In this document: positions 39,682-48,512 of the stretch, piece after piece
Position numbering within the stretch: the stretch's first letter is position 1
Layout of the letters: each line of letters opens with the position of its first letter
Notes under the pieces: generated by a model
The model's database searches: none
The model's input: only the letters and a program-made list of their open reading frames with translations
What the model was told of the DNA's origin: nothing
Program-made: the position numbers and the translations under genes
Origin: Phycisphaerales bacterium UBA1161
Lineage (GTDB): Bacteria; Planctomycetota; Phycisphaerae; Tepidisphaerales; Tepidisphaeraceae
Direction: 5' to 3'
DNA: 61,484 bases
NCBI GenBank assembly: GCA_002311745.1
Contig: DBZL01000077.1
Location: 1-61,484, forward strand

Positions 39682-40380
39682 ATGCCCGGTCTGCCGCCAC
39701 CAATGCCGGCGATGCCGATGCCGCCGCCCATGCGACCCAGGTCCGCACGCGGACGCGGGAAAAGAATCAAGCTCCTGGCCGCCCTGATCGTACTTGGGGT
39801 GGGCGTATGGGCGCTCGTCGCCTACGCTCCACGCATCAAGGACCGATTTGTCGCGCGCCGCTTCCGCGTGGTCGATCCCAACCTTGTCTTCGCCAGCGGG
39901 CAGATCAACCGGCATCTGATCGGCTCCGTCCTGAGCGATTACAAAATCAAGTGCATCGTCTCTCTGGAAACGCTTGAGCCGGACGATCCGGACGTAGCCG
40001 CGGAATTGCAGGCGGGCCGCGACCTGGACATCCAGCGGTTCGACGATCCGCTGCTGGGCGACGGAACCGGGGACATCCACCACTATGCCGATGCCATCGA
40101 GCAGATCGTCGCCGCGGAGAAGTTGGACCAGCCCGTGCTCATCCATTGCTCCAGCGGCACCGAACGCACCAACGGCGCCGTCTTCTATTACCGCGTGCTG
40201 GTTCAGAAAGGCAACCCCGACGACGCAGCGGCCGAGATGTTCCGCAACGGCCACGATCCCAAGCACAATCCTCAATTAATCCCCTACCTCAACGCCCACA
40301 TGGCGGAACTGGCCAAGCTGCTCGTCCAGGCCCAGATCATTATGACCCTGCCCGATCCCATGCCGCAAATTCACCGGTAG
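39682..40380 (+). CDS. membrane-anchored tyrosine/dual-specificity phosphatase-like protein
   Basis: A 232-residue protein with a Met/Pro-rich cytosolic start, a basic stretch (SARGRGKRIK) and one transmembrane segment at about residues 28-48, followed by a phosphatase domain. The catalytic loop is LIHCSSGTERTNGA, a CX5R signature (Cys and Arg present), preceded by an FDDPLLGDG loop that could hold the general acid Asp. The domain probably faces the periplasm or paryphoplasm. Substrate unknown. Its last 10 bases overlap those of the convergent transglutaminase-like gene. Confidence 0.75.
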   Translation: MPGLPPPMPAMPMPPPMRPRSARGRGKRIKLLAALIVLGVGVWALVAYAPRIKDRFVARRFRVVDPNLVFASGQINRHLIGSVLSDYKIKCIVSLETLEPDDPDVAAELQAGRDLDIQRFDDPLLGDGTGDIHHYADAIEQIVAAEKLDQPVLIHCSSGTERTNGAVFYYRVLVQKGNPDDAAAEMFRNGHDPKHNPQLIPYLNAHMAELAKLLVQAQIIMTLPDPMPQIHR

Positions 40381-41225
40381 GTCACGGCAGCGGCGGGCGT
40401 CGCGGGGGGCGGGGATTCTTCGGCCAGCGCCTCGGTGATTACGGAAAACTTGACTAGGCGCGATGGGCCGAACGACGTGGTCAGGGCCACGTCCGCGGCG
40501 TCGCGCCCGCGGGCCATGACGATCCGGCCGATCCGCGGCAGGTTGTGCCGGCCGTCAAACGCGTACCACTGGCCGCCCAAAAATACCTCCGTCCAGGCGC
40601 TGAAATCCATCGGCAGCGGGCAGGGCGGGACGCCGATGTCGCCCAAGTAACCGGTCGCATAACGAGCGGGGATGTTCAAGCAGCGCAGAAACGTGATCAG
40701 CAGGTGCGAAAAGTCGCGGCACACGCCCCGCCGCTCGTAGTACACGTCGTACGCCGTCTTGGTCGGGCGGGCAAAGTCGTAGCCGAAGGTCACGTTGTGG
40801 TGCACCCAATCGCATACGGCCTGCACGCGCGGCCAGCCCGGCGCCGTCTTGCCGAACAGCTCCCAGGCGATCTCGGCCAGACGATCCGTCTCGCAATACC
40901 GGCTGGCCATCAGAAACCGCAACACCTCCGGTGCAAGGTCCTGAACTTCCGACTGCGCCGCCGAGGGATCGACCGGATCGGGCAGCCCTGAGTCGCGGAC
41001 GACCGCATTGTGCCAGAGCCGAAGCTGTCCCGCGGGAGCAAGCACCCGCCCGCATTGATTGCCGAAGCCATCGATGAATGTCGTGATCGCAACCGCCGGA
41101 TCAGAATTAATCCGCTGCGGCTCCAGCAAGCTGCCCGCCCGCGACGGATGCGTGTACAGCATCAGCAGCGTCGCCGCCGGCGCCGGAAAGTCGAACGTCA
41201 AATCAAAACCGATGCGAATGAGCAC
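40371..41225 (-). CDS. transglutaminase-like protein
   Basis: A 284-residue protein of the transglutaminase-like cysteine protease superfamily. The catalytic triad is visible in RRGVCRDFSHL (Cys), SAWTEVFLGGQW (His is replaced or shifted; W/E conserved) and the FDGRHN aspartate/His region. The N-terminal 150 residues form a beta-rich domain often seen upstream of the core in bacterial proteins. The start is inferred as GTG 41225; the longer open frame upstream has non-coding composition. The role is likely peptide or protein cross-link cleavage but is not established. Confidence 0.82.
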   Translation of the reverse strand: MLIRIGFDLTFDFPAPAATLLMLYTHPSRAGSLLEPQRINSDPAVAITTFIDGFGNQCGRVLAPAGQLRLWHNAVVRDSGLPDPVDPSAAQSEVQDLAPEVLRFLMASRYCETDRLAEIAWELFGKTAPGWPRVQAVCDWVHHNVTFGYDFARPTKTAYDVYYERRGVCRDFSHLLITFLRCLNIPARYATGYLGDIGVPPCPLPMDFSAWTEVFLGGQWYAFDGRHNLPRIGRIVMARGRDAADVALTTSFGPSRLVKFSVITEALAEESPPPATPAAAVTYR

Positions 41226-41343
41226 GGCGTCCCTTTCCCCATACGCAGAACCACGGTTGGGGGTTGGTATCAAAAAGCATACCGCGCTGCGCAAGAAAGT
41301 GGAGCAGTAGATCAGTTGAGCAGCAGAGAAGGCGGGAGAATCG

Positions 41344-42507
41344 TCAGAGGATTTGCTGCAGAAGCTCGGCGAGCACTTTTCGCGAATCGAAGTGATCTTC
41401 GGCCAGTCGTCGGGCGGCCGCGGCGTGACGGGGGTAATCGGCCGCGATGGCGTTGAGGGCGTCGGCCGCCTCACCGGCCGTCGCGAATGAGAACAGTCCC
41501 TGGCCCGTCGGCAGCCAGCGGTCGAAGCCGCTGGCTTGTGCCACCACCGGCTTGCCACTGGCCAAATAGGCGCTGCTCCGATCGCTGAACCACCCGCTGG
41601 GAAGGGCCGCATAAATCTCCTTGGCCACGCTGAACTCCCCGGCACTGTCGCGGATGAACTGCGCGAATGACTCGCAACTGAGCGTCGCCTGCTCGGGATT
41701 CACCAGCTTCCAACCGTGGGCGGTGAATTGCCGCGCCGTTTCCTGGGGCACCGACAGCATCCCCATCGTCATCTCCCACGGCACGCGCGACGGCAAGTCC
41801 AGCATCTTCATCCATTCCACGCTCTTGCTGCTCAGGTAGCGCTTGCCGCCGAATTCCACGTGCCGGTCGGATGTGTGCTCCCACTTGCCGATGGTGGTGA
41901 ACGCTCGGTTATCCGTGTGCTCCACCGGCCAGTGCCCCAGGGCAATGGGCTGATTGGTGGCGATCCAGTTGAAGCCATGCGTCGGTACCGCGCACTCGGC
42001 TGTGCCTATCAATCGCCCAAACGTCGCGGTCGCGTCGAACTGCTTGTAATAATTCAGGAAATCCGCGTCGTGACGCATGCGCAATTGGGTGAAGACCGGA
42101 TCGGTGTCGATGACGGCCATGCGACCCGGCCGGGGAAGATTGTCGCGTATCGGCGTCACCCCGCTGACGCACAGGAGCAAATCCGCCCGGCGCATCAACT
42201 CCGCCAACTCCGCCGCGCTTAGCCCATAATGCTTGTCCTGGAACTCCGAATAATAGCAATACCGCAGCGGCAGGCCGTAACGCGCGAAGGTCCGCTCCAA
42301 ATACGCCCGCCCATACGCCGAATCTGCCGAGCTCTGCCACGTCGTCGGGTTGTACGGGTACGAATACGACCCGCTGTCCTCCAGGAACCACACTTCGTGG
42401 CCAAGCTCGTGTAATCCCAGCAGGTAGTTGAGGTGATGCCAGGTCATTCCGCCCAGCGGATAAGCGACGATATAGCCGCCGACGATGATGGTTAGGGGCT
42501 TGGCCAT
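41344..42507 (-). CDS. glycosyltransferase-like protein (GT-B type)
   Basis: A 387-residue protein with features of a retaining GT-B glycosyltransferase: an N-terminal VGGYIVAYPLGGMTWHH region, GLHELGHEVWFLED, and in the C-terminal half SVAKEIYAALPSGWFSDRSSAYLASGKPVVAQASGF, the donor-binding region (broken here for length: positions about 300-340). It is paralogous to the upstream gene, sharing the same layout and motifs, and both lie 4 bases apart. They may add similar or successive sugars in the pathway served by the ABC exporter and GH-GT2 fusion upstream. Confidence 0.78.
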   Translation of the reverse strand: MAKPLTIIVGGYIVAYPLGGMTWHHLNYLLGLHELGHEVWFLEDSGSYSYPYNPTTWQSSADSAYGRAYLERTFARYGLPLRYCYYSEFQDKHYGLSAAELAELMRRADLLLCVSGVTPIRDNLPRPGRMAVIDTDPVFTQLRMRHDADFLNYYKQFDATATFGRLIGTAECAVPTHGFNWIATNQPIALGHWPVEHTDNRAFTTIGKWEHTSDRHVEFGGKRYLSSKSVEWMKMLDLPSRVPWEMTMGMLSVPQETARQFTAHGWKLVNPEQATLSCESFAQFIRDSAGEFSVAKEIYAALPSGWFSDRSSAYLASGKPVVAQASGFDRWLPTGQGLFSFATAGEAADALNAIAADYPRHAAAARRLAEDHFDSRKVLAELLQQIL

Positions 42508-42511
42508 GACA

Positions 42512-43702
42512 TCAAATGGCTTCGATCATCTTGACGAGGACCCGATCCGGGGCCAAATATTCGCGGGCGATCTCATACGCCGCCGCCCGATGCGCCGCGG
42601 CATTGGCGGCGACTTCCGCCAATCCATCCAGTATCTGCTGCAACGTTTCAAACGCGATCACTCCCCGGCCGCTGGGGATGAACTTGCTCCAGCCGGTTTC
42701 TTGCACCACCGCCGGGCGGCCGGCGGCCAGGTAACAGGCGGTGCGGCAACTGAACCATCCGCTGCGCGTGGCCACGTAGATCTGCTTGGCCACGGACCAT
42801 TCCCCGGCGCTGCGGCCGATCAGCTCCTGATACGCCTGGGGCGTGAGCGTGCTGGCCTGTGCATCCAAAATTCGCCACCCCTGACGCTGCAGGCGGCCCA
42901 GCGGCGCCTTGGTCCCGCCCACCGCCAGCGCCAACTGAAGATTCGTCCGCTGCGGAAGATGGCTGAATCGCTCAAACTCGTGCAACTTCGTCCGGTATTC
43001 CACGCCCTCGTGAATCACCCGCCCCTGGAAATAATCCCACGTCATGATGGTGGTCATCGGCGCATCCGCCGGCAGCGCCGTCGCCCGAACCTTCGACCAG
43101 GCCGGCAGCGACACCACGCAGCGCGTCGTCCGCCAATCAAACGGCCCGCGCGGAATCGTGCAGTCCTGGCCGTACAAATTTTCCGCGTAGGTGAAGTGCC
43201 GGTCGTGCTCGGCCACCGCCGCACACCAGCGCTGCACGTTCTGCGACCAGGCGAACTTGTGCTGCAACATCATCTGGTTGTAACCGGGGTCCGTGTCCAG
43301 AAAGACCTTGACGCACCGCGGGCCAAGCTCCTGCGGAATGAAGCACGCCCCGCTGACGTTGAGGAAAATATCCGCCGTGCGCGCCACCTCGGCGAACTGG
43401 GCGGCGCTCAAACCAAAATGCTTCTCGTGCAAAAAGACGTAATGCCACTTCTGGGCCAACTGCGGCGCGTACGCGTCAAAAAAATCGCGCAGAAATTTGA
43501 GCGTATAATCGGGCTGGTCCACGGGCGAGCGCTGCAGGGGATCGTACGGCCAGACCCAGGTGTCCTCGTGGTAGTAAACGTCGTGACCCAACTCGTGAAG
43601 GCCCAGCAGGTAATGGAAATAATCCCAGGCCACGCCCCCCAGGGGGAACTGCCCCACCATGCCGCCGACAATGATGCGAAGTTTGTTTTTTGCCCGGACC
43701 AT
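42512..43702 (-). CDS. glycosyltransferase-like protein, paralogue
   Basis: A 396-residue paralogue of the downstream gene. Shared signatures are VGGMVGQFPLGGVAWDY, HELGHDVYYHEDTW, KHFGLSAAQ, IFLNVSGAC, DTDPGYNQM, and SVAKQIYVATRSGWF with CYLAAGRPAVVQ in the C-terminal half. The pattern of a Rossmann-like GT-B fold with an acidic donor-site segment is clear even though no family number can be fixed by eye. It lies 22 bases downstream of the ABC exporter, so the four genes from 48275 to 41344 form an operon. Confidence 0.78.
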   Translation of the reverse strand: MVRAKNKLRIIVGGMVGQFPLGGVAWDYFHYLLGLHELGHDVYYHEDTWVWPYDPLQRSPVDQPDYTLKFLRDFFDAYAPQLAQKWHYVFLHEKHFGLSAAQFAEVARTADIFLNVSGACFIPQELGPRCVKVFLDTDPGYNQMMLQHKFAWSQNVQRWCAAVAEHDRHFTYAENLYGQDCTIPRGPFDWRTTRCVVSLPAWSKVRATALPADAPMTTIMTWDYFQGRVIHEGVEYRTKLHEFERFSHLPQRTNLQLALAVGGTKAPLGRLQRQGWRILDAQASTLTPQAYQELIGRSAGEWSVAKQIYVATRSGWFSCRTACYLAAGRPAVVQETGWSKFIPSGRGVIAFETLQQILDGLAEVAANAAAHRAAAYEIAREYLAPDRVLVKMIEAI

Positions 43703-43724
43703 TCCGCCTTTTGGGCCGCGCCGA

Positions 43725-45539
43725 TCACGTCGCGGCCGTCGGCTCCTCCAGCTTCAACTGGTGCCGGGCCATCGAATAATAAACCCCGCGACGGGCCAAG
43801 AGTTCCTCGTGCGTTCCGCGCTCCACGATGCGACCCTCGTCCATCACGAGAATCTGATCGCAGCCGGCGACCGTGCTGATGCGATGGCTGACCAGGATAA
43901 TCGTCCGATGCCGCTTCAGGTTCGCCAGCGTCTGGGTAATCAGCGCTTCGTGTTGCGGATCGAGGGCGCTGGTCGGCTCATCCAGCACGATCAGCGGCGC
44001 CTCGGTCAACAGGGCGCGGGCGATGCTGATCCGTTGCCGCTGACCGCCGGAAAGATTTGCCCCGTTTTCGCTGATGGGCGTTTCGTACCCCTCGGGGAGT
44101 TTTTCGATGAAGCCATCGGCCCCGGCCAGCTCGGCCGCCCGGCGAATCTGCGCTCGCGAGGCGTGCGGCCGGCCATAGCCGATGTTCTCCGCCACCGTCG
44201 CCGGCAAGATCACGCTGTCCTGCAACACCAGGGCCACGTGCGCTCGCAGATCCTTGACCTTCACCTTGCGGATGTCCGTGCCGTCCAGCAGAAGCTGACC
44301 CTGGGTCGGATCATAAAACCGCGGCAGCAGGCTCAGCAGCGTGGTCTTGCCCACGCCGCTGGAGCCGACGAACGCCACCATCTGCCCCGGTCGAATTTCC
44401 AGATCGATGTCGCGCAACACCGGCTCGCCGGCACGGTATTCGAAGCTCACGTTCCGCAGGGCCAGGATGCGCGGCTGGCGCGGGAGGTGGATGGCATCCG
44501 GCGCATCCCCGATCACCGGATCGCGGTCCAGGACCTCGAAGACGCGCTGCACCCCCGCCACGCCCCCCTGGATGCTGGCGCCGCTGCCGCTGATCGCCTG
44601 CAATGGACCGTAGACCTGGTTGACGTAGGCGAGAAAGACGATCAGGTCGTACGCCGCCAGTCCCGCCGTCCCCTGATACACCAGCCACCCGCCGTAGCCG
44701 AAGATCACCGCGTACCCCAGCCCGAAGATCGATCCCACCAGCAGCCAATACCACGAATCCTGCCACGCCTGCCGCAGGTACGCGCGCACGCTGCTTTGCG
44801 CCGTCATGTGGAAGCGGGCAAATTCATCCGCTTCACGGCCAAACGCCTGCACGAGGCCAATCGACGCGATCGACCGCTGGATGACCGTGGTCAATTCGCT
44901 GTCCACTTCCTTGGCCTCCAGCCACCGTTTTTTCAGCGGAGCGGCAAACAGCTTGGTCGTCCACAACAGCAGCGGCGCCACGGCCAGGGTCAACACCGTC
45001 AGTTGCCAATTCATCTGCAGCATCAGCCAGGTCATGCAGATCAGCGTGATGCCGCTGACCACGACGCCGTTGATCAGCACCGTCAAAATCGTCTGGAATC
45101 CACCGGTGTCATAGCTGAGGCGGTAGATGGCGTCTCCCTGCGGCTGCGATTTGTGATACCCCAGGCTCAACTGTTGGAGCTTGCGGAACAGATCGCAGCG
45201 CACGCGCATCAGCCCGTTGTAGCCGATATACGCGTTGATCAGCCGCTGGGCCATCGCCAGCGCTTCCTGCAAAACCCGCAGAATGACCGCCAGGGCCGCC
45301 AGAGTCATGATCTGGCCCACAATGTGTTCCTGTCCCATCCCCATGGCCGCAACCAGCTTGTGAAAGAGGCGGTACACCAGCATCTGGCTGGGCTTGTGGA
45401 TGAACAGCGACAGGAAAATCGCCAGGAGAAATGGCTGCAGGAGGGTGGCCAGGGTTGCCAGGCCGATCAATACCAGCGAGATGATGATCAAAGGCAGATC
45501 ATCGCGGAAATAGCTCAACGCCCGGCGGTAAAAATGCAT
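43725..45539 (-). CDS. ABC exporter (fused permease and ATPase, MsbA-type)
   Basis: A 604-residue half-transporter: six transmembrane helices (about 20-310) and an ATPase domain with Walker A VGSSGVGKTT, signature LSGGQRQRIS, Walker B LIVLDEPTSALD and the H-switch LVSHRIST. Homodimeric exporters of this type flip lipids, lipid-linked glycans or peptides. The open frame extends to 45614, but the extra 25 codons are a hairpin repeat translated by chance, so the start MHFYRRAL at 45539 was chosen. The neighbours (glycosyltransferases, GH-GT2 fusion) point to export of a glycan intermediate. Confidence 0.92.
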   Translation of the reverse strand: MHFYRRALSYFRDDLPLIIISLVLIGLATLATLLQPFLLAIFLSLFIHKPSQMLVYRLFHKLVAAMGMGQEHIVGQIMTLAALAVILRVLQEALAMAQRLINAYIGYNGLMRVRCDLFRKLQQLSLGYHKSQPQGDAIYRLSYDTGGFQTILTVLINGVVVSGITLICMTWLMLQMNWQLTVLTLAVAPLLLWTTKLFAAPLKKRWLEAKEVDSELTTVIQRSIASIGLVQAFGREADEFARFHMTAQSSVRAYLRQAWQDSWYWLLVGSIFGLGYAVIFGYGGWLVYQGTAGLAAYDLIVFLAYVNQVYGPLQAISGSGASIQGGVAGVQRVFEVLDRDPVIGDAPDAIHLPRQPRILALRNVSFEYRAGEPVLRDIDLEIRPGQMVAFVGSSGVGKTTLLSLLPRFYDPTQGQLLLDGTDIRKVKVKDLRAHVALVLQDSVILPATVAENIGYGRPHASRAQIRRAAELAGADGFIEKLPEGYETPISENGANLSGGQRQRISIARALLTEAPLIVLDEPTSALDPQHEALITQTLANLKRHRTIILVSHRISTVAGCDQILVMDEGRIVERGTHEELLARRGVYYSMARHQLKLEEPTAAT

Positions 45540-45545
45540 ACGGAA

Positions 45546-45605
45546 GTTGCTAGTTGCTGGTTGCTGGTTGCTAGTTGATATACCAGCAACTAGCAACCAG
45601 CAACT
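45546..45605. repeat. TAGTTGC hairpin repeat, copy 2
   Basis: GTTGCTAGTTGCTGGTTGC (from 45546) with further copies on the left arm and ACCAGCAACTAGCAACCAGC on the right, separated by GATAT. It occupies the gap between the GH-GT2 fusion gene and the ABC exporter in the same operon and matches the element at 21794-21873. Confidence 0.65.
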
Positions 45606-45614
45606 CATGCCCAT

Positions 45615-48275
45615 TTATGCGACGGACAGCTCGCCGTCGTCCTCGTCGATCGGCTCTTCGTGCGGCGGCGGTTGAGCCGGCGCCGATTTGGGCGAACCCG
45701 GCTGTGGCTCGGCGGGAACGGGCATGTAGCCCGCCTTCTCCGCGGCGGCGTCGATCAGCCCCAACACCGGCGCGGTCACACGCCGGCGATTCACCACGTA
45801 CATCGTCCAACCCGCCAGCGGGATCAGCAGCGCCGGACGGCTAAACGGCCACAGGTGCAGCAAGAGCAGCCCCGCCAAGATCATCGCCCCCACCATCAGC
45901 ACCTGTCCGAAGCGGCTGTACAGCAGCTCGACGCGCACGCGCGTCAGCATGCCCGTGCCGTGATGATGTTCCGTGGCCGTGGTCAGACGCACTTTGACGT
46001 ATCGGCTGCCGTAAATTTCCATGTCCCACTCGTGCCAGCCGCTGTCGATGCGCATGCGCCAGCCCGCCGCGCGCACCTCCCGATGGATCTGCTCCAGTAG
46101 GGTCAGGCGATCCTTGGTGTCGCTCCAGTAGCGCAGCGTTCGGCAGTCCTGGGGATCCACGGGCAGGTCCTGGTGCCGCTGGTATCCGCGCGCCTCGTGC
46201 TTGAGGACCTTGGCCCGCAGGCGCACGCTGTAGCGCGCCCATCCGCGGGAGATCGGCTGACGGAAGTGCAGATAGGCGATGAGCAGCCGCGAAAGGGGAT
46301 GACGATGCCGCGGCACCGGCGACTGCCAGGCCGCCACGCACGCCAGGACCATCGGGGTCAGGAACATGCCCGCCGCCACCGCCAGCAACGGCGTAAACGC
46401 CAGCCCCAGGACCAGCACGAAACCCGCCAGCAGGTGCCACTCGATGCTCATCATCATCGCCGCCCCCAGCGATGCCGGCCGCCGGTAGATCGTCTGGAAC
46501 ATCCCCGTGCCGAAGATGCCGTGGTAAATCACATCCGCACCGATACGCACGCCAATCTGATCGCTTCCGTAAATCCTCCCGCGCCAGTGGCTGGCGCCCA
46601 GGGTGTTGAAGCGGTCGGGATGCTTGTATTTCAGCAGGGCCTCGGCCTCGCCGTATCCGCGCTGCTGGCGGAGATAGGCGCGGATGGTGTTGCGGCGATA
46701 GTGCCACACCTGGGCCGCGGGCGAAAACCCGATGGACTGACCCTGGTTCTGGATGCGCCAGATCAAATCGACGTCATCGCCGGCCTTGCGGAACTGCGAA
46801 TCGAAGCCGTAGACCTGTTTCAACACGGAGCGGTAGAACGCCATGTTGCAGCCGGGGACGTGCTCGGCGGTGCGGTCGTCGATCATGACGTGCGTCGGCC
46901 CGCCGGGAGAAAGCCCGACGCAATCGGCCACCCACGATCCCTCGTCCGGGATCAGGTTGGGGCCGCCCATCCCGGCATGCCCGCTGCGCACCAGCGATAG
47001 CGCCAGGTAATACAGCCAATCCTCATCCGCCTCGCAGTCGCTGTCCGTGTAGACCACCACGTCCCCGCGCGCCGCCTCCATCCCCACGTTGCGCGCGTGG
47101 CTCAGCCCCTTGTTGTCCTGGCGGATGTTCCGCACCCACGGGAAATCCATCAGAATTTCCTGCGTGTTGTCCGTCGAGCCGTCGTCCACGAAGATCACTT
47201 CGTAGCTCGGATAGCGCAGCTTCTGCATCGACCGCAGGCAGGTGGCGACCATGTTGGCGCCGTTGTACGAGCAGATCACCACGCTGCACATGGGCAGGGC
47301 GATCTGGGCCGTCTGCGGCACCTTGGCCAAAAGCCCACGCAACGCCGCGAACGCCGCCTTGGGGCGGCGGTCCGCCGTCGTCAGCCCAAAGGCCCACTCC
47401 GCAATCGCATACCCGTGCGTGTACCATTCATCCGTGAAGCTGAAGATGAACGTGCCGACCAGCCCCTCCTCGAACACCGCGTGAACGTGCGAGCACAGGA
47501 TTTCCGCCTGCTTTTCCTGCGAACATTCGTTGCGCGTGTCGATGCCGTACTCCCCCAGCATCAACGGCTTGTCCCCCGCGATGTTCTGCAGCCGCGCCAG
47601 GTAATTCCGCAGCACCGCCTCATCGTGCAGGTAGACGTTGAAGCAGACAAAATCGACGTTCCGCGGCTGCACGTACTCCGTCGTCGGGAAATTCGCGAAG
47701 GTGAACAGGCAATCCGGCGCTTCCGCGCGCGCGATGTCCACCAGCTCCTCGATGAAATCCTCGATCTTCGGCCGCCCCACGTAGCGCACGATGTCCGGCG
47801 GGATTTCGTTGGCGACGCTGATGGCAAGGATCGCCGGATGATTCCCGCACGCCCGCGCCGCCTGCCGCACCGCCTCCTGCGCCTGCCGCGTGATCTGGGC
47901 ATCCCCCACGAAGGTCAGGTTCTTGGCCCAGGCCACGTCCAGAAAAATCTTCAGGCCCATCTCCTGGGCCAAGTCCAAAAACCACGCCGGCGGAACGTGA
48001 TACACCCGGACCGAATTGGCCCCCAACTCCAGCATCTGGGCAAAATCGAGCCGCACCTGCTGCGGCTCGGGCAGGGCCTCCCCATTGGCATTGGGCTTGA
48101 ACGGGCCGTACGTCACCCCCTTGACGTAAAACTTCTCACTGCCCAGGCGGAAGAACTTTCCATCTCGGCGAACGCGATTGGTCACCGTCTGCACGCGTCG
48201 GTGACGGCCGGCCAAAAACGGCCGCACCGCTGCCGACGCCCCAGGCGTCACCGGTGTTCGGGTAACGACGCTCAT
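45615..48275 (-). CDS. glycoside hydrolase-like / GT2 glycosyltransferase fusion
   Basis: An 886-residue protein. Residues about 40-320 are a clan A TIM barrel of glycoside hydrolase type, with ANE (Glu157) and GEYG (Glu242) in acid/base and nucleophile positions. Residues about 329-560 are a family 2 glycosyltransferase: SVVICSYNGANM, VDDGSTDN, TDSDCEADEDW and GGPNL; a C-terminal QQRGYGEAEA motif resembles processive synthases. Two membrane regions follow (about 640-695 and 820-850). It may make and trim the same glycan. Start ATG 48275 is preferred; ATG 48326 would add 17 residues. Gene order indicates it is the first gene of the glycan/export operon. Confidence 0.85.
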   Translation of the reverse strand: MSVVTRTPVTPGASAAVRPFLAGRHRRVQTVTNRVRRDGKFFRLGSEKFYVKGVTYGPFKPNANGEALPEPQQVRLDFAQMLELGANSVRVYHVPPAWFLDLAQEMGLKIFLDVAWAKNLTFVGDAQITRQAQEAVRQAARACGNHPAILAISVANEIPPDIVRYVGRPKIEDFIEELVDIARAEAPDCLFTFANFPTTEYVQPRNVDFVCFNVYLHDEAVLRNYLARLQNIAGDKPLMLGEYGIDTRNECSQEKQAEILCSHVHAVFEEGLVGTFIFSFTDEWYTHGYAIAEWAFGLTTADRRPKAAFAALRGLLAKVPQTAQIALPMCSVVICSYNGANMVATCLRSMQKLRYPSYEVIFVDDGSTDNTQEILMDFPWVRNIRQDNKGLSHARNVGMEAARGDVVVYTDSDCEADEDWLYYLALSLVRSGHAGMGGPNLIPDEGSWVADCVGLSPGGPTHVMIDDRTAEHVPGCNMAFYRSVLKQVYGFDSQFRKAGDDVDLIWRIQNQGQSIGFSPAAQVWHYRRNTIRAYLRQQRGYGEAEALLKYKHPDRFNTLGASHWRGRIYGSDQIGVRIGADVIYHGIFGTGMFQTIYRRPASLGAAMMMSIEWHLLAGFVLVLGLAFTPLLAVAAGMFLTPMVLACVAAWQSPVPRHRHPLSRLLIAYLHFRQPISRGWARYSVRLRAKVLKHEARGYQRHQDLPVDPQDCRTLRYWSDTKDRLTLLEQIHREVRAAGWRMRIDSGWHEWDMEIYGSRYVKVRLTTATEHHHGTGMLTRVRVELLYSRFGQVLMVGAMILAGLLLLHLWPFSRPALLIPLAGWTMYVVNRRRVTAPVLGLIDAAAEKAGYMPVPAEPQPGSPKSAPAQPPPHEEPIDEDDGELSVA

Positions 48276-48512
48276 AAGGGGTTCCCAGGCCGGACCGATA
48301 ACCTCCCACGCGGCCGACCCATCCATTATCCTGAATTCGGCCCACGGACCGCTATTCTAGATGACATCGGCGCCGCCGACCATGTAATTCCGTGCCGTCC
48401 GTGGCTCTTTGGTAATAGACAACCATGATAACGGCGGGTTAGGGAAACGTTACCTTCGCCAGTCCACAGAATCGTCCGATAATGACCTGCATCCGTTCCG
48501 ATTGTAGCGCTC

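Noticed and set aside
43659..45578. 639-aa plus-strand open frame opposite the ABC exporter
   Set aside because: Antisense shadow; the opposite strand has complete ABC motifs.
45540..45614. 25-codon N-terminal extension of the ABC exporter
   Set aside because: It is the TAGTTGC repeat translated by chance (SNQQPATSN-like).
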